This document shows positions 1 to 10,378 of a stretch of 64,000 nt of DNA, piece by piece. This DNA comes from Gremmenia infestans. Taxonomy: Eukaryota > Ascomycota > Leotiomycetes > Helotiales > Hamatocanthoscyphaceae. The stretch lies in NCBI GenBank assembly GCA_032629725.1, contig JAFEVB010000007.1:1860001-1924000 (forward strand). Reading direction: 5' to 3'. Position 1 is the first letter of the stretch; each line of letters opens with the position of its first letter. The notes below the pieces were generated by a model. The model searched no databases and was not told where the DNA came from. It was given only the letters and a program-made list of their open reading frames with translations. Both the position numbers and the translations under genes were made by a program.

Positions 1-789
1 ATCCTCATCAGCATCGTTCTCGAAACAAATGTCTTCTTGGATTTGCCATTTGACAAGTTTGGGTGCGTCATTCAACGGATACGAGCTGGAAGAGTCATTC
101 CAATATACAGACTCATCCATCTCCCCCGAAATAGCCCTTAGACCTGAAGCAGACTTTTCCGTACCGGGCACCAATAGCAACTGCGCGGGACTGATACCAT
201 CTTTCTTGGAGTCCCGCTTTCTTGTCATTGACTCTTCTTCGCGGACCTGCAGTTGTAACTGCGTCATCATCTTATCCGAGTTATCTTTCACCTTCTGGAT
301 CTCTTCTTTCATTTCTCCGTCGATCCTGGCTATCTTGAGATCGTAGAACTTTTTCTCGGCAGTATGTTTGATCTCAAATTGCCTGATGAAGAAGCTTCTT
401 TGGCTATAGATTCTCTGTTTGCGCTTCCAACCAGTTATGTCATCCTCCGGGTCTATTTCCTCCTCAGCATCGTGTGCTTGGTACCAAAGACGCTCGTCAT
501 ACTCGAGTAGTCGCGCAACCATAACATGCTTGACTCCCTCAATGCTCAGCCGTCTCTCGTCGCAATACTCTTGTAGTTCATACTCCATCAGAGAATTGTA
601 GCTATTGCGATGCTCTGGGGGTTTCTGGAAATCGACTGGGTATCGGGGGGTCGCGCTCGAGTCTCGTAGCTTAGCATCGTCTTTCTCGAGGGCTTTCACG
701 AGCTCTTCCTTTTCGCCACTAACACGCAAGCTACGTCTCTTGCTCTCAGACTTGAGCTTGAAAATCTTCCACTCTGCGTATCCTGCCAT
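1..789 (-). CDS. SAP-like domain protein, partial (runs off the left edge)
   Basis: An open frame of 263 codons starts at the ATG at 789 and continues without a stop to base 1, so the C-terminus lies outside the window. The start of the protein reads MAGYAEWKIFKLKSESKRRS, followed by VSGEKEELVKALEKDD; together these look like the helix-turn-helix of a SAP-type nucleic-acid-binding motif (residues about 4-35). A second related segment (LMEYELQEYCDERRLSIEGV) lies near residues 60-95. After it comes a long charged, coiled-coil-like stretch (KIARIDGEMKEEIQKVKDN). SAP motifs usually occur in nuclear chromatin or RNA factors; that role is inferred. Coding-like sequence continues upstream of this ATG in the same frame to about 882, where a CCCCTCAG acceptor sits, so the true N-terminus may lie in an earlier exon. 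No specific orthologue is recognised. Confidence 0.6.
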   Translation of the reverse strand, partial: MAGYAEWKIFKLKSESKRRSLRVSGEKEELVKALEKDDAKLRDSSATPRYPVDFQKPPEHRNSYNSLMEYELQEYCDERRLSIEGVKHVMVARLLEYDERLWYQAHDAEEEIDPEDDITGWKRKQRIYSQRSFFIRQFEIKHTAEKKFYDLKIARIDGEMKEEIQKVKDNSDKMMTQLQLQVREEESMTRKRDSKKDGISPAQLLLVPGTEKSASGLRAISGEMDESVYWNDSSSSYPLNDAPKLVKWQIQEDICFENDADED

Positions 790-2532
790 GTCGAATTTTT
801 GGAGCTGCCAGAGTGTGAATATGGTTCCGTGGGCGGGGTCAAGTTGGATGGCGACGAGGAGTTGGCGGAGACGTTTTAGTCTGAGGGGTACGAGTGGTTA
901 CTAGAGACGCGCTGATTTAAGAGCTCCGAAGGTAGGCTGGTATCCGAGAGTTGCGCCTCGTTGATGAAGAAAGTCTGCTCGCGAAGTCCAAAGCTTTACC
1001 TAGAAGTTCTGATTCACTCTCCGGCTGTCCAAAGTGAGTATGCTGATTGAATCATTCGGCGCTATCCCCATTTTGTGATATTCAATGCATGGAGCTAGCC
1101 TACGCAAATTCGTTGTATTTGGTAGTGGGAAGAGTCTTCCTTGCCCACATCTTGGTAGCTTTGCTAACTGCAATATGTACTTTTTCACTTAAAGTTTTGA
1201 AGCAAAAGGGGGTGGCACTCTCCAAGCAGACTGACATCAGACCAAAGAGGTCATAGAACACTAGCTATTCTTAACAAAGACGATCAGAGAAAAGCCATAC
1301 GTGACGATCTTAGCAGATGAATTCCCTATCAAGCTTACCTCTGCCTGATGCTGACCCATGGCTGGTGAGCGTGCAAGAAGCAGTTTGGTGGTCCAGATGC
1401 CAAAAGGTCCCTGAGCTGGTCGAGCGTTTTGAGGGGGGACATACTGGTGAGCGAGTAATGGTTACGTGGTTGGGATTGGTCGATGGGGGTTCATTTCAAA
1501 GATTTCAGGGGGATTTGGAGGGTTTAGGTTGGGGGTTTATTGAAGCAGGAGATGAGGCATAGGTGGGTGGCTGGATTATATACCGCCAAAGCCAAACTAC
1601 GTGGTAGACGTCAAGCTGCGTTCATGGAAGCCCGGGCCAGCTTCCTTGGGCCGGCTTTCTTCCAAGCAGAGGATAGAGGAATTACATGCATATGATTAAA
1701 GTCAAAAAGCACAGTGTGTGGAAGAGGTTGATCCACGATACTTCGAAGACTGTGGCATAGTCTGATGGGTGGAGACCCTGGGATAGTGTTGCTTTCAGAG
1801 GTGTGAGATTCAGGGGCAAGAGAATAGCCTAAGCAAATTGAAGCAACAATACAAGAACACGCGGTCTGCAAGCTCCCCTGGAGAAGCAAGTAATGGTACA
1901 CACCACCTCGATGCTTCTGGGACTGCCTTGAATAGTGTAGTCAGGGCCTTTTGCAGCTAAGAAATGCAAGCCTATTCTTCAGAGACAACTGCAAAGTAGA
2001 GGACGCTTTAAGTGACGACTCGCAAGAATGAAGAAGTCGAAGTTGATATTGTAAAGCGCAGAATTTGACAAATGCTATGGGACTAAGTCAGAAAGCAGAG
2101 AGCGTAAACTCAAAACCCAGCAATGCTATAGTACTTGAAAAATCAGAGCAGCATATTTATAAATAGAAGAATACTGTATAATATGAGTGGGTACAACACA
2201 CTGCTCTTTGGCACAACTTATTGTGGTGTGGCAAGAGAAAAATGTAGGTGGGTGGTGGGGTTTTCGCAGACAAGGCAACATTTCGGACGCGTCCGCGTCT
2301 CCCTTGCCGCTTGATGACAATTGTAAAAGGCAACCACAACCCCAACTACAACCACAGTAAAAGACAGGGCGCCGGCGCCTCTGAGAACGTTCTGGAAGCG
2401 CTTCTTACTACACACCCAATCGTTTGTCATCTCACGTTTGACGCAACTCCGCAACTTCAACCCCACCTCCTTACAGCAAAGGACCGCACTAGAACTTCAG
2501 TATCAAATTATAGACAGCCTCGACCTCACAAG
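790..2532. other. Intergenic, divergent spacer with coding-like traces at 790-1030
   Basis: This lies between the minus-strand SAP-like gene and plus-strand wss1. Bases 790-882 read in frame with the SAP-like protein. Bases 884-990 on the minus strand read in another frame as a plausible peptide (FFINEAQLSDTSLPSELLNQ), suggesting an additional exon or a frame break. From 1030 to 2530 I see only short open frames without recognisable domains, so I treat it as promoter and spacer DNA. Confidence 0.5.
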
Positions 2533-3897
2533 ATGCCGGAAATTGACGCTCTCGTCTCCGAGTATTCGCACTTGAAGAAGTTCTCTCGTGGGGATGATGC
2601 CCTTCAGATGCTAAAGAAGATCGCATCTCTGGTCAAGCCTATTATGAGGGCGCGGAACTGGAGGGTTGGCGTGTTGGCTGAGTTCTATCCTGATGCGCAG
2701 AACCTGTTAGGTATAATGAGATCTCCCAGTAGATGTGACATAATACTAATGCTCGCAGGTATCAACCAGAACAGAGGCCAGAAGATATGTCTCCGACTAC
2801 GTTATCCAGGAGACAAGGACCAGTTCCTCCCACTCGAACATGTTGTCGACACTATGCTGCACGAGCTGGCACACAACGTGATCGGTCCTCACAACGCAGC
2901 CTTTCATGCGTTATGGGATCAACTAAGGAAGGAATACGACTCTTTGATGTCGAAAGGCTACACGGGCGAAGGGTTTCTGTCTAATGGGCATAAGTTGGGA
3001 GGCGCAGGTAGAATACCAATGACAGAAGCCCGACGAGTTGCGCGTGCAGCCGCGGAACGAAGACGCACCCTCACTGCAGGCTCAGGGCAAAAGCTTGGAG
3101 GCAGGCCGGTTTTGGCGGGTACGGATATACGTAAGGTGATCGTTGATGCCATCGAACGACGGAGCACGGTTTTGAAAGGTTGCGGATCTGGAGAAGCTAG
3201 AGATGAGAAGGAAATCAAAGACATGGCAGACCAAGCTACGCAGAATGGATTCAAGACCAAGGCTGAAGAGGACGCGGCAAATGATCGTGCGATATCGCAG
3301 GCGATATGGGAACTGGTTCAAGAAGATCAGAAGAAAGAATATGGCGATGATTACATTGCTTCGACAGCAGAGAATCCCTCCGGCAATGGTGCAGGTCAAA
3401 TCAGTCCGTCGAAACCTCCCAAATGGGGACCATCTTCTTCTATATCCCAGCCCAAATCTAGTTCTTCGAAAACTATCAAGACGGAATCATCTGCTTCTGC
3501 ATCTCAGCCAAAACCCGGACCTTCAAGACAACCCCCAAAACATGTCAGCCGTCTAGTCACCGAATCGACCTCGAAGAAACCAAAGCCTGTCTCCAAGCCC
3601 GTCACCAAACCAATTGCCTCGATTCCAGCTCCAGATCCAGAACCCGTGCTGACTGGCTGGACATGCAACGCCTGTACACTGCACAACCCTCTGAACTACC
3701 TATCTTGCGATGCATGTACGACCGAGCGACCCCCCGAAGTAACGCAAAAGATAGCCGAAGCCGAGCGCAAGAAGACCACAGCCACCCAGCCGTCTGGCCT
3801 GAAGGCTTCCACATGGACATGTCGGAAATGCACAACTGTCATGGAGGAGAAATGGTGGTCCTGTTCGACTTGTCTCACGGTGAAGGCTAGCTCTTGA
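2533..3897 (+). CDS. wss1: Wss1/SPRTN-type DNA-protein crosslink protease (WLM domain)
   Basis: Two exons, 2533-2710 and 2759-3897, encode 438 aa. Wss1 proteases cleave proteins covalently trapped on DNA, acting with Cdc48 and SUMO in the nucleus. The WLM metalloprotease domain spans about residues 1-180. Its zinc site HELAH is at 94-98 with the third histidine in GPH at 104 (HExxHx5H). The middle third is Lys/Ser/Pro-rich and looks disordered. The C-terminus carries two RanBP2-type zinc fingers (CNAC...CDAC near 362-380 and CRKC...CSTC near 414-430). I chose the ATG at 2533 because the conserved WLM start (MPEIDALVSEYSHLKKF) follows it; the frame is open upstream to 2248 but that part looks non-coding. 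The 48-nt intron is in frame and stop-free, so retention would insert 16 residues inside the domain. Confidence 0.9.
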   Translation: MPEIDALVSEYSHLKKFSRGDDALQMLKKIASLVKPIMRARNWRVGVLAEFYPDAQNLLGIMRSPSRCDIILMLAGINQNRGQKICLRLRYPGDKDQFLPLEHVVDTMLHELAHNVIGPHNAAFHALWDQLRKEYDSLMSKGYTGEGFLSNGHKLGGAGRIPMTEARRVARAAAERRRTLTAGSGQKLGGRPVLAGTDIRKVIVDAIERRSTVLKGCGSGEARDEKEIKDMADQATQNGFKTKAEEDAANDRAISQAIWELVQEDQKKEYGDDYIASTAENPSGNGAGQISPSKPPKWGPSSSISQPKSSSSKTIKTESSASASQPKPGPSRQPPKHVSRLVTESTSKKPKPVSKPVTKPIASIPAPDPEPVLTGWTCNACTLHNPLNYLSCDACTTERPPEVTQKIAEAERKKTTATQPSGLKASTWTCRKCTTVMEEKWWSCSTCLTVKASS

Positions 3898-5783
3898 GAG
3901 AAAGAATGTTTATGTTTATGATACCATGATTCATTACGAGGATGGGAAAAGGGGCGTCGGGATTTCAGGTCATACAGCATGCGAGGCGCATCATAGTTTG
4001 TTATTAAAGGGGTTTATGCTATAGGGTGAGCGAGCTTAAGCCGGTAGGTAGGCATTCGTTCGATGAATCTCTCAATAGTTCTGAATATTCCACAATACAA
4101 GGAATAATCATCTTTTGCCAATATCTTAATCCTACACCCGGATCTTCTTGTCTTGCCCCCCCACCCATTTCTTTTGTTTCCTGTCACCATCAATCAACTT
4201 CTACTTCGCGCATTCCTGACCGATCCGCCCCGCAAAAACTACCCCGCATACCCCGCTATCGCCGCGCGTTGTCAGTCATTCTTCTCCTTCTTGTACAAGT
4301 ATTAATAGTTGGTCATGCTTGATGACCGACTATTCCCCCAATCACTTGACCCTGCATTTTCATATAATTCCCTCACCTCGTATCATCCTTCCATCGTAAT
4401 CGCAATCTCAATTTCTATTCTTACCATAAATAGCAACAATAGATAAATTTCACACCGCTAAAGGCAGAAGAGCAAGAACGATCAAGCGATGTAGTAATGT
4501 TCTTGCTCTGCTGTGCTCTAGTCTGCTTTTATAAAATGAGAAGTAGGGGAAATGCTAACCTAAATGATAAATGGCATGAAGTATAAGAGTAGATAAAAGT
4601 AGAATGCTATATATGGTAATATCAAAGCACCATACACGGGAAATGCACATTGCTATTATACCGTTTAGTACTATACCCTGTAGGTTTATTTTAATAAGAT
4701 ATATAAGAATGAATAAACAGAAACTCCTAAAATAGAATAGCTAAGCCTTATCTTTCACATAATAAGAGTAAGGCCTAGAGCACATATATCTCGTACGATT
4801 TCTGCGCCTAATCGTCCCCTGCACAAGCTCTAGGACTTGCTTTTATGCCGTGTGCTCCTCCATTTGCCTCTTTCTTGGACACGGGCTTTATAGCTAAATA
4901 GTCGATGCATCTGAGACAAGTCCTACACAAATATCCGGCCGTATAAGAAAACGAAGTTATGCTCGAGCGCCCAGGAGCTGATTCGCATACACGTCCATTG
5001 GCACGAGCTTTAGTAGCTCTATGCCACTAAGATTGATTGGAGTTGCGTAGTACTTATTAGAAGCATGGTGATTGTTGGCCTGGAGTGGTGGGATGTGCGG
5101 GATTTAGGACCAGGAAGTAGAAATAGACAGAAAGAACATCATTGATGCCTTCATATGACGAACCTATTTAGATCTCAGGGATTGATAGTCTGACTCAGCT
5201 GTGAATAATGTCATGAGATGGGTGGCGGGGAGATCGAAGTCTTCCACAAGGGAGTAGAATGATTTTATAGCAAGGAGCTTGAACTGTACGGACAGGGGGA
5301 TGAGAGAATTGAAACGTGATTCTCAGCTTGAAAACAGTTTCTTGTGACTTCGCCATCTTAATAGCTGATGAGAATGTATAGATAGAAAACAGAGGACAGG
5401 AAAGATAGAACATTTGAAGATACAACTTATGAGTAAAGTAGCAACAAAAGGGGTGGGCTGTAGGATGCCACATAACTTAAGCTGTGCTTCGTATCCCCAT
5501 CAGAATACCCAATACCCGGAATGAAGAAGGTGTACTTGAAAACGCAGATATTGTAGGTAGACAGAAAAGTTCAAGGGATCTTTCGATTGTGAGGTCGTGG
5601 TGTGACGATACATCTTCAGCCAAGGATGCTCGCCTGAGGACCGGACCCTGGCCCTGTTGGACGGCAAGGGGCAAGGCAAGCTTCCCCGCTTCAACCCTCG
5701 GAACAAAACATCCATCACTCCACTCGAGTACAACCATCACCACTTCAAGCTTCATCTACCTAGGTACCTCTCTGTTACCCGAC
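3898..5783. other. Intergenic, AT-rich, no gene seen
   Basis: This is the 3' flank of wss1 and the upstream region of the DUF1776 gene. Bases 4380-4780 are AT-rich with few long open frames. The bases between 4790 and 5150 have a mixed composition that might be an old mobile-element remnant, but I could not identify any protein from it. No RNA gene or clear repeat was found. Confidence 0.4.
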
Positions 5784-7389
5784 ATGTCTTCAGACGACCA
5801 AGCATTCCTCGATGTGGTACGTATACGAATATCCTTCCATTAATACAATCAATCACCCAAGAGACCAGGAGCAAAAAGCTAACTAACCACCTTCCCCCAC
5901 AGCTCTCCTCAGTCCCCAACGACATCAAACGCTACTCCTCCAACGTCGCCGACTATGTCGACAAACAGCTCAATTACGTCTCCAACGCCATCCGCGAACT
6001 AGCCGCCAGCCTCCCAGATCCCGTGCGCTCAAAACCGCCTCCGCCACCTCCAAAACCCTTGCTCGCCCCAGCTTCAACCCTCTCCAGTATCCAGAGCTGG
6101 GTATTGCGCAATAAGTTCCTTACAACCGTTCTGGTAATAGCAGCTGGAGGTGCAACGTACTATGTCATCAAGGGAAGCACCAGTCGGCGCAAGAAGCGTC
6201 GCGCGAAGCGCGCTGGCACCGGTGCGAGATTGGAGGTAGTGGTGCTTGCTGGCTCGCCATCTGAGCCGATGACCCGCTCTATTGCGCTGGATTTGGAAAG
6301 AAGGGGCTTCATTGTGTATATTGTGTGTAACACGATTGAGGAGGAGGTAATGGTTCAGAATGAGAGTAGGCCGGACATCAAGCCGTTGATGATTGATATT
6401 GTTGATGTAAGTTCTCTTCCTCTCTTAGTATGATAGAGAGTGATGTGCTAATTGGTATATAGACACAACGTGCAAAACAGGCGATAGAACGCTTCACCAT
6501 TTACCTCCAGCATCCACACACCCCTCTCCCAGGCACAAGGCCGCACCATCTAACCTTCCGCTCCCTCTTGCTCATTCCATCAAACACCTACCCCTCCGCG
6601 CCAATCGCCGCCTTATCCCCCTCCACGCTCTCCGACCTACTGAACACACGCCTACTCACACCCATCTTAACACTGCAAACATTCCTCCCGCTCCTACAAT
6701 CCCTCCCACTCTCTCACCCTCACCACACCTCCTCTTCAACCTCCAGCCTCGCAGCAACTAAACCATCAGTCCTAGTCCTAACACCCAACATAATCCCCAG
6801 CCTAAACCCCGCATTCCACCTCCCCGAGTCCTCCATAACCGCCGCGCTAACGTCCTTCACGCAAACCCTCAGCGCCGAACTCTCACCCCTAAATATCCCA
6901 GTCACGCACCTCCAACTCGGGACCTTCGACTTCTCCTCCTTCGCTCCTCACTCGAACTCCCGGCACGCGACGAGTCCGCTCGCCCAAACCCTAAGCTGGG
7001 ATGACGCCGCTCGCGCAGCCTATGCCCAGGATTTCACGAATGCGGGATCTGCTGGGCTGGGCAAGAGCGGGAAAGGGAGTAGTTTGCGGGTCCTGAATGA
7101 TGCGGTGTTTGACGCTATGGTGAGTGGTAGCGGTGGCGTGAGGCGCGTTGGCATGGGGAGCTCGCTGTACGGGTTTGTAGGGACTTGGGTGCCGCGAGGA
7201 TTGGTGGGGTGGATGACGAGTGTTAGGGGCAGGGGGACGGGCTTAAGGGAGAGCGGGGGCGGGATTGTGAGGAAGGTGATTGAGGAGAAGGGGAAGGGGT
7301 TGGAAGAGAGTGAGTATATTAGTGTTCATAACGAGGAGGGACAGTATATGGGTGGGGATAAGGGGGGTGACGAGGCGTCGAATGAATGA
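5784..7389 (+). CDS. DUF1776 family protein, membrane-anchored short-chain dehydrogenase-like
   Basis: Three exons (5784-5816, 5903-6406, 6463-7389) encode 487 aa; the introns are 86 and 56 nt, both phase 0. The N-terminal 80 residues are amphipathic with a proline-rich stretch (residues 55-63). One membrane segment lies at about 83-100 (FLTTVLVIAAGGATYYVI), followed by a basic cluster KKRRAKR. The remainder is a degenerate Rossmann-like fold (VVVLAGSPSEPMTRSIALDL near 120-140, then LLIPSNTYPSAPIAALSP). This matches the fungal DUF1776 family, whose yeast member YNL181W (Pbr1) is a putative oxidoreductase. The usual YxxxK active site is not evident, so catalysis is uncertain. The first exon is only 11 codons, and its start sits at the conserved MSSDDQAFLD. 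Confidence 0.8.
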
Positions 7390-8269
7390 ATAGGGGGCTG
7401 AGAAGGAGCGAGGACTTGCAACCTGTTGTAGAGGCTAAGTTGAAGCATCTTGAGGTTTGATAGGGTTGTATGCGAAAACTATTGGGAATTTGAAGATGTT
7501 TTATATATGAATGGGTAATGTTGAAGGAGTTCAGAGGCTTTATTTAGAATTCGGATTATAGAGCATAGGTAGTCTCTAGTAGCGGAACCACAGTCCACTT
7601 CAGATAGGATAGATATTATCATCACTCACAACACAACCTCTTAATCGTGTGTCATCCGTCGCATATTCCCATTCTTTCATCTAACCTAATTTCTGCGTCC
7701 CGAGCCGCCCGGATAATCCGTACGCGTTGTAAGACGTGACCAGGGCCAGGAGGCTCGCCTCGCTCCTCTTTACATCGGGATCGGAAGATCATAAACGTGT
7801 CTAGTCTTACACGAGCTGGAATATCAATTGCTGGAACAGGACCGAGATCATCAACAAATCCGATATCGGCTGCTTGCTCTAGAGCCCCCCTTTTCTATTT
7901 CGTAAATCGTGGAGACTATTTTGTGATTTCGCCCAGCATGTTGGTTTCGGCTTTGTGCCACACACCGATGGCTATACGAGATAGCTAGCAACCTTCTCGT
8001 ACCGTACTTGTAATGTTCGAATGGGTAAATTCGGGACGGAGAGGCGTCCAATAAATCCACTTTCGTTCGATGCGATGAGCCGCGGGGGTTTTTTTGGAAG
8101 GCGAAAATAGAACATCATGTCATGAGAATAAGCATGCGACGGGCGTAGAAAAACGGGTTCACATCGTTGCGTGTACACCCTCGTTACCCCGGGTTCTCTC
8201 CCATGCTTCCCGTGCCGTCGCTTATCTGTGTGCTGCATGCCGAATCAAAGTCGGAATTTCACCGAGGGT
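7390..8269. other. Convergent intergenic spacer
   Basis: This is the 3' flanks of the DUF1776 gene (+) and the CPSF30 gene (-). Only short overlapping open frames without domain character are present. I see no RNA gene or repeat. Confidence 0.5.
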
Positions 8270-9108
8270 TCAATAATGACCCCGGCCTCGTTGTCTCCTT
8301 TGATCACCCTGGCCACGGCCCCTGCCGTATCCACCACCGCCGTGCCACCGGCCTCTTCCTCTCCCGCCGCCTTCACCGCCTCCGTTTTTCTCATGTTCCC
8401 TCTCATGTTCTCTCTCAGCATTCTCCCTTAGTAGTCTCTGTTCCTCTGCTATCTCCTCTGGATCTCTCTCTACTTTTATAGTCGGTTTTGGTAGATCAGT
8501 GGGCCAGCGTGGATGCGCTTTCTTACAGTTCTTGCCGTCGGGGCAGAAGCCCGCTAGGTAGAATTCGCAGAGGGTTTTGCGGATGTGCTTCTTGGAGCAG
8601 TTGGGTCCTAAAGGACAAAAACCCTTTTCGTAGTGGGGACAGGGTGGGAGCTTGGAGGAGGGGTCGATATGTAGGTAGAGACATTCATCTTTTATCACAT
8701 AGTTAGCATAAACACTGGACAATTCGGGAGCGAGCAACACGTACCTCCATTAGAGCAGTATCCATTCCGTACAAAGAAATTGCACTCTGGCATCTTCCTC
8801 AGGTTGTATTCGTGCAGGAATTCACAACTCTCCCCTTTCTTACATAAGGCCCTAAGCCAATGCTTGCATACCATATTACTGAAATTCGACTGGTTGCCCG
8901 TGCTTGGATGCTTGTCTGGACAAGATGGGCCCAAGGGGCAGTGACCTTGGAGGTAAGCTTTGCATGTTGGACGGTTTGGAGAGAGACCGTGGCGATAGGT
9001 TTGGAAGAGGAAGGGCGTGAAGGTGAAGGTGTATTGGGGAGCTTGATGCTCGAGGATTTGACGCGACAGGTCTTTCGGCCCCGGGCCTTGTGAGAGAACG
9101 GTCGCCAT
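8270..9108 (-). CDS. yth1: CPSF30/Yth1, CCCH zinc-finger subunit of the mRNA 3'-end processing complex
   Basis: Two exons on the minus strand (9108-8745 and 8688-8270; 56-nt intron, phase 1) encode 260 aa. The protein has five tandem CCCH fingers, the hallmark of CPSF30/Yth1: about residues 49-67 (TCKAYLQGHCPLGPSCPDKH), 81-99 (CKHWLRALCKKGESCEFLH), 109-128, 138-156 and 162-180. The intron splits finger three, and only the spliced product restores its CSNGDECLYLH half, which confirms the model. Family members bind the AAUAAA-type signal and Fip1 within CPF/CPSF in the nucleus. The C-terminal 80 residues are acidic/basic mixed and then Gly-Arg rich (RG repeats), typical of RNA-binding tails in filamentous fungi. 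Confidence 0.93.
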
Positions 9109-9470
9109 AGCGGGTTACAGGAAGGGGATGGCTGCGATTCTAGGAGATTATCTCGCTGCGGGTGAGATTCTGGCAATACACAGCTTCAGTTCCGACCAAG
9201 CCTGTGAAGGGGGAGCCAGTTGCGTGGCAACAGCTTGCTGTAGAAAAACCCGCCGGATGGTCTACGTTCCGATGTAGTTTATGCTGGCGTAAGGATATAT
9301 CTTCTGCAAGTCTGCAAGAATGTGGCGATTGCTCTTGACGTGCCAGATGACAATACCAATAGACCGGACCAGAGCAGACTAGCTGTCAGCGAGGGGTCGG
9401 AAGGGTGAGGCGAAGTAAGACGAGATAATGCAAGGCAACGCAGTCACGATCTTCTGCATCAGCCGGTGTA

Positions 9471-9494
9471 GTGGTGGTGGTGGTGGTGGTGGTG
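9471..9494. repeat. GGT trinucleotide microsatellite
   Basis: Eight uninterrupted copies of GTG/GGT lie in the yth1 upstream region. No coding role is apparent. Confidence 0.9.
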
Positions 9495-10313
9495 TTGTGG
9501 CTAAAGAGAGATAAGGTGGTAGGTAGGGGTAGGTAAAGTAAATAATCAAGTTGCGGCTGCAGCTTCGGCTTCGGGTACTGGCCAAGGATGCAGGTTCGGA
9601 GTGGAAGTCCTGCCGAATCACGTGGTCCTTTATTTTGTGTGATTTTTAGTTTATTTATTAAACATAAAACCAATCCAACCTAATAATCAGATTTATCAAA
9701 TCACAAAGATTACATAAGATTCTGCATAATCAGACATTTTAATAAAGCAGTCGCTATAATACAAGTAGTATACTAAGAGCTGTACCTCGAGTAGTAATAA
9801 ATCTTTTTATTGTGCTATACGAGTCTAGTTCTTATAAGCTCATTGGAGCTATAAAAAGACGCTAAAGCTGATCAGTATTTGTATAGTGGCTTTAGATTTT
9901 ATAAATTTAATAATAGCTTAATTCAATATAAAATTAAGCGCTCATCCATACCACCATCTAGTACTTCTTTTTCTTCCCCTCATTTCTTCACCGCTCCTCA
10001 ACGGTTGTCTTTCTCTCTTTCTCTTTCCCTTTCCTACCCAAGTAGTAGTAGACTACGTAAGAAATACATCTATTATTACATCCACAATCGGGACAACCGA
10101 CAGATGTGTAGCGTCTTGCGTAGTACAGTAGCTACTCCACTGGCAATTTCTTATTCAGTATGACGGTGCGGAGGTATGGCCGTGCCCCTCGGAGTTTGCA
10201 CATGTGAGCCAGCAGATGACCGTAAGAAAGCGGTTCCGACAGCATGGCATGGGCCACCAGCTCTATCTGATCTCTATCTCTATCCAAGCATAATCTCTTG
10301 CATTGCAGCCTTC

Positions 10314-10378
10314 TGCAGTGTAGTGCAGTGTAGTGCAGTGCAGTGCAGTGCAGTGCAGTGCAGTGCCGTGCCGTGCAG
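10314..10378. repeat. GTGCA pentanucleotide tandem array
   Basis: An imperfect array of about a dozen copies of GTGCA, with GTGTA and GTGCC variants at both ends. Such arrays are hypervariable in copy number; none of the surrounding frames looks coding. Confidence 0.85.

Noticed and set aside
4026..4322. 98-codon plus-strand frame after wss1
   Set aside because: Low-complexity Ser/Pro-rich peptide, no domain, no intron logic.
4790..5150. Possible transposase remnant on the minus strand
   Set aside because: A few basic peptides suggested a degraded pogo-type C-terminus, but no zinc-knuckle or DDE motif could be read.
10314..10378. GTGCA array as a CRISPR-like or functional array
   Set aside because: Contiguous short tandem units without spacers; an ordinary microsatellite.
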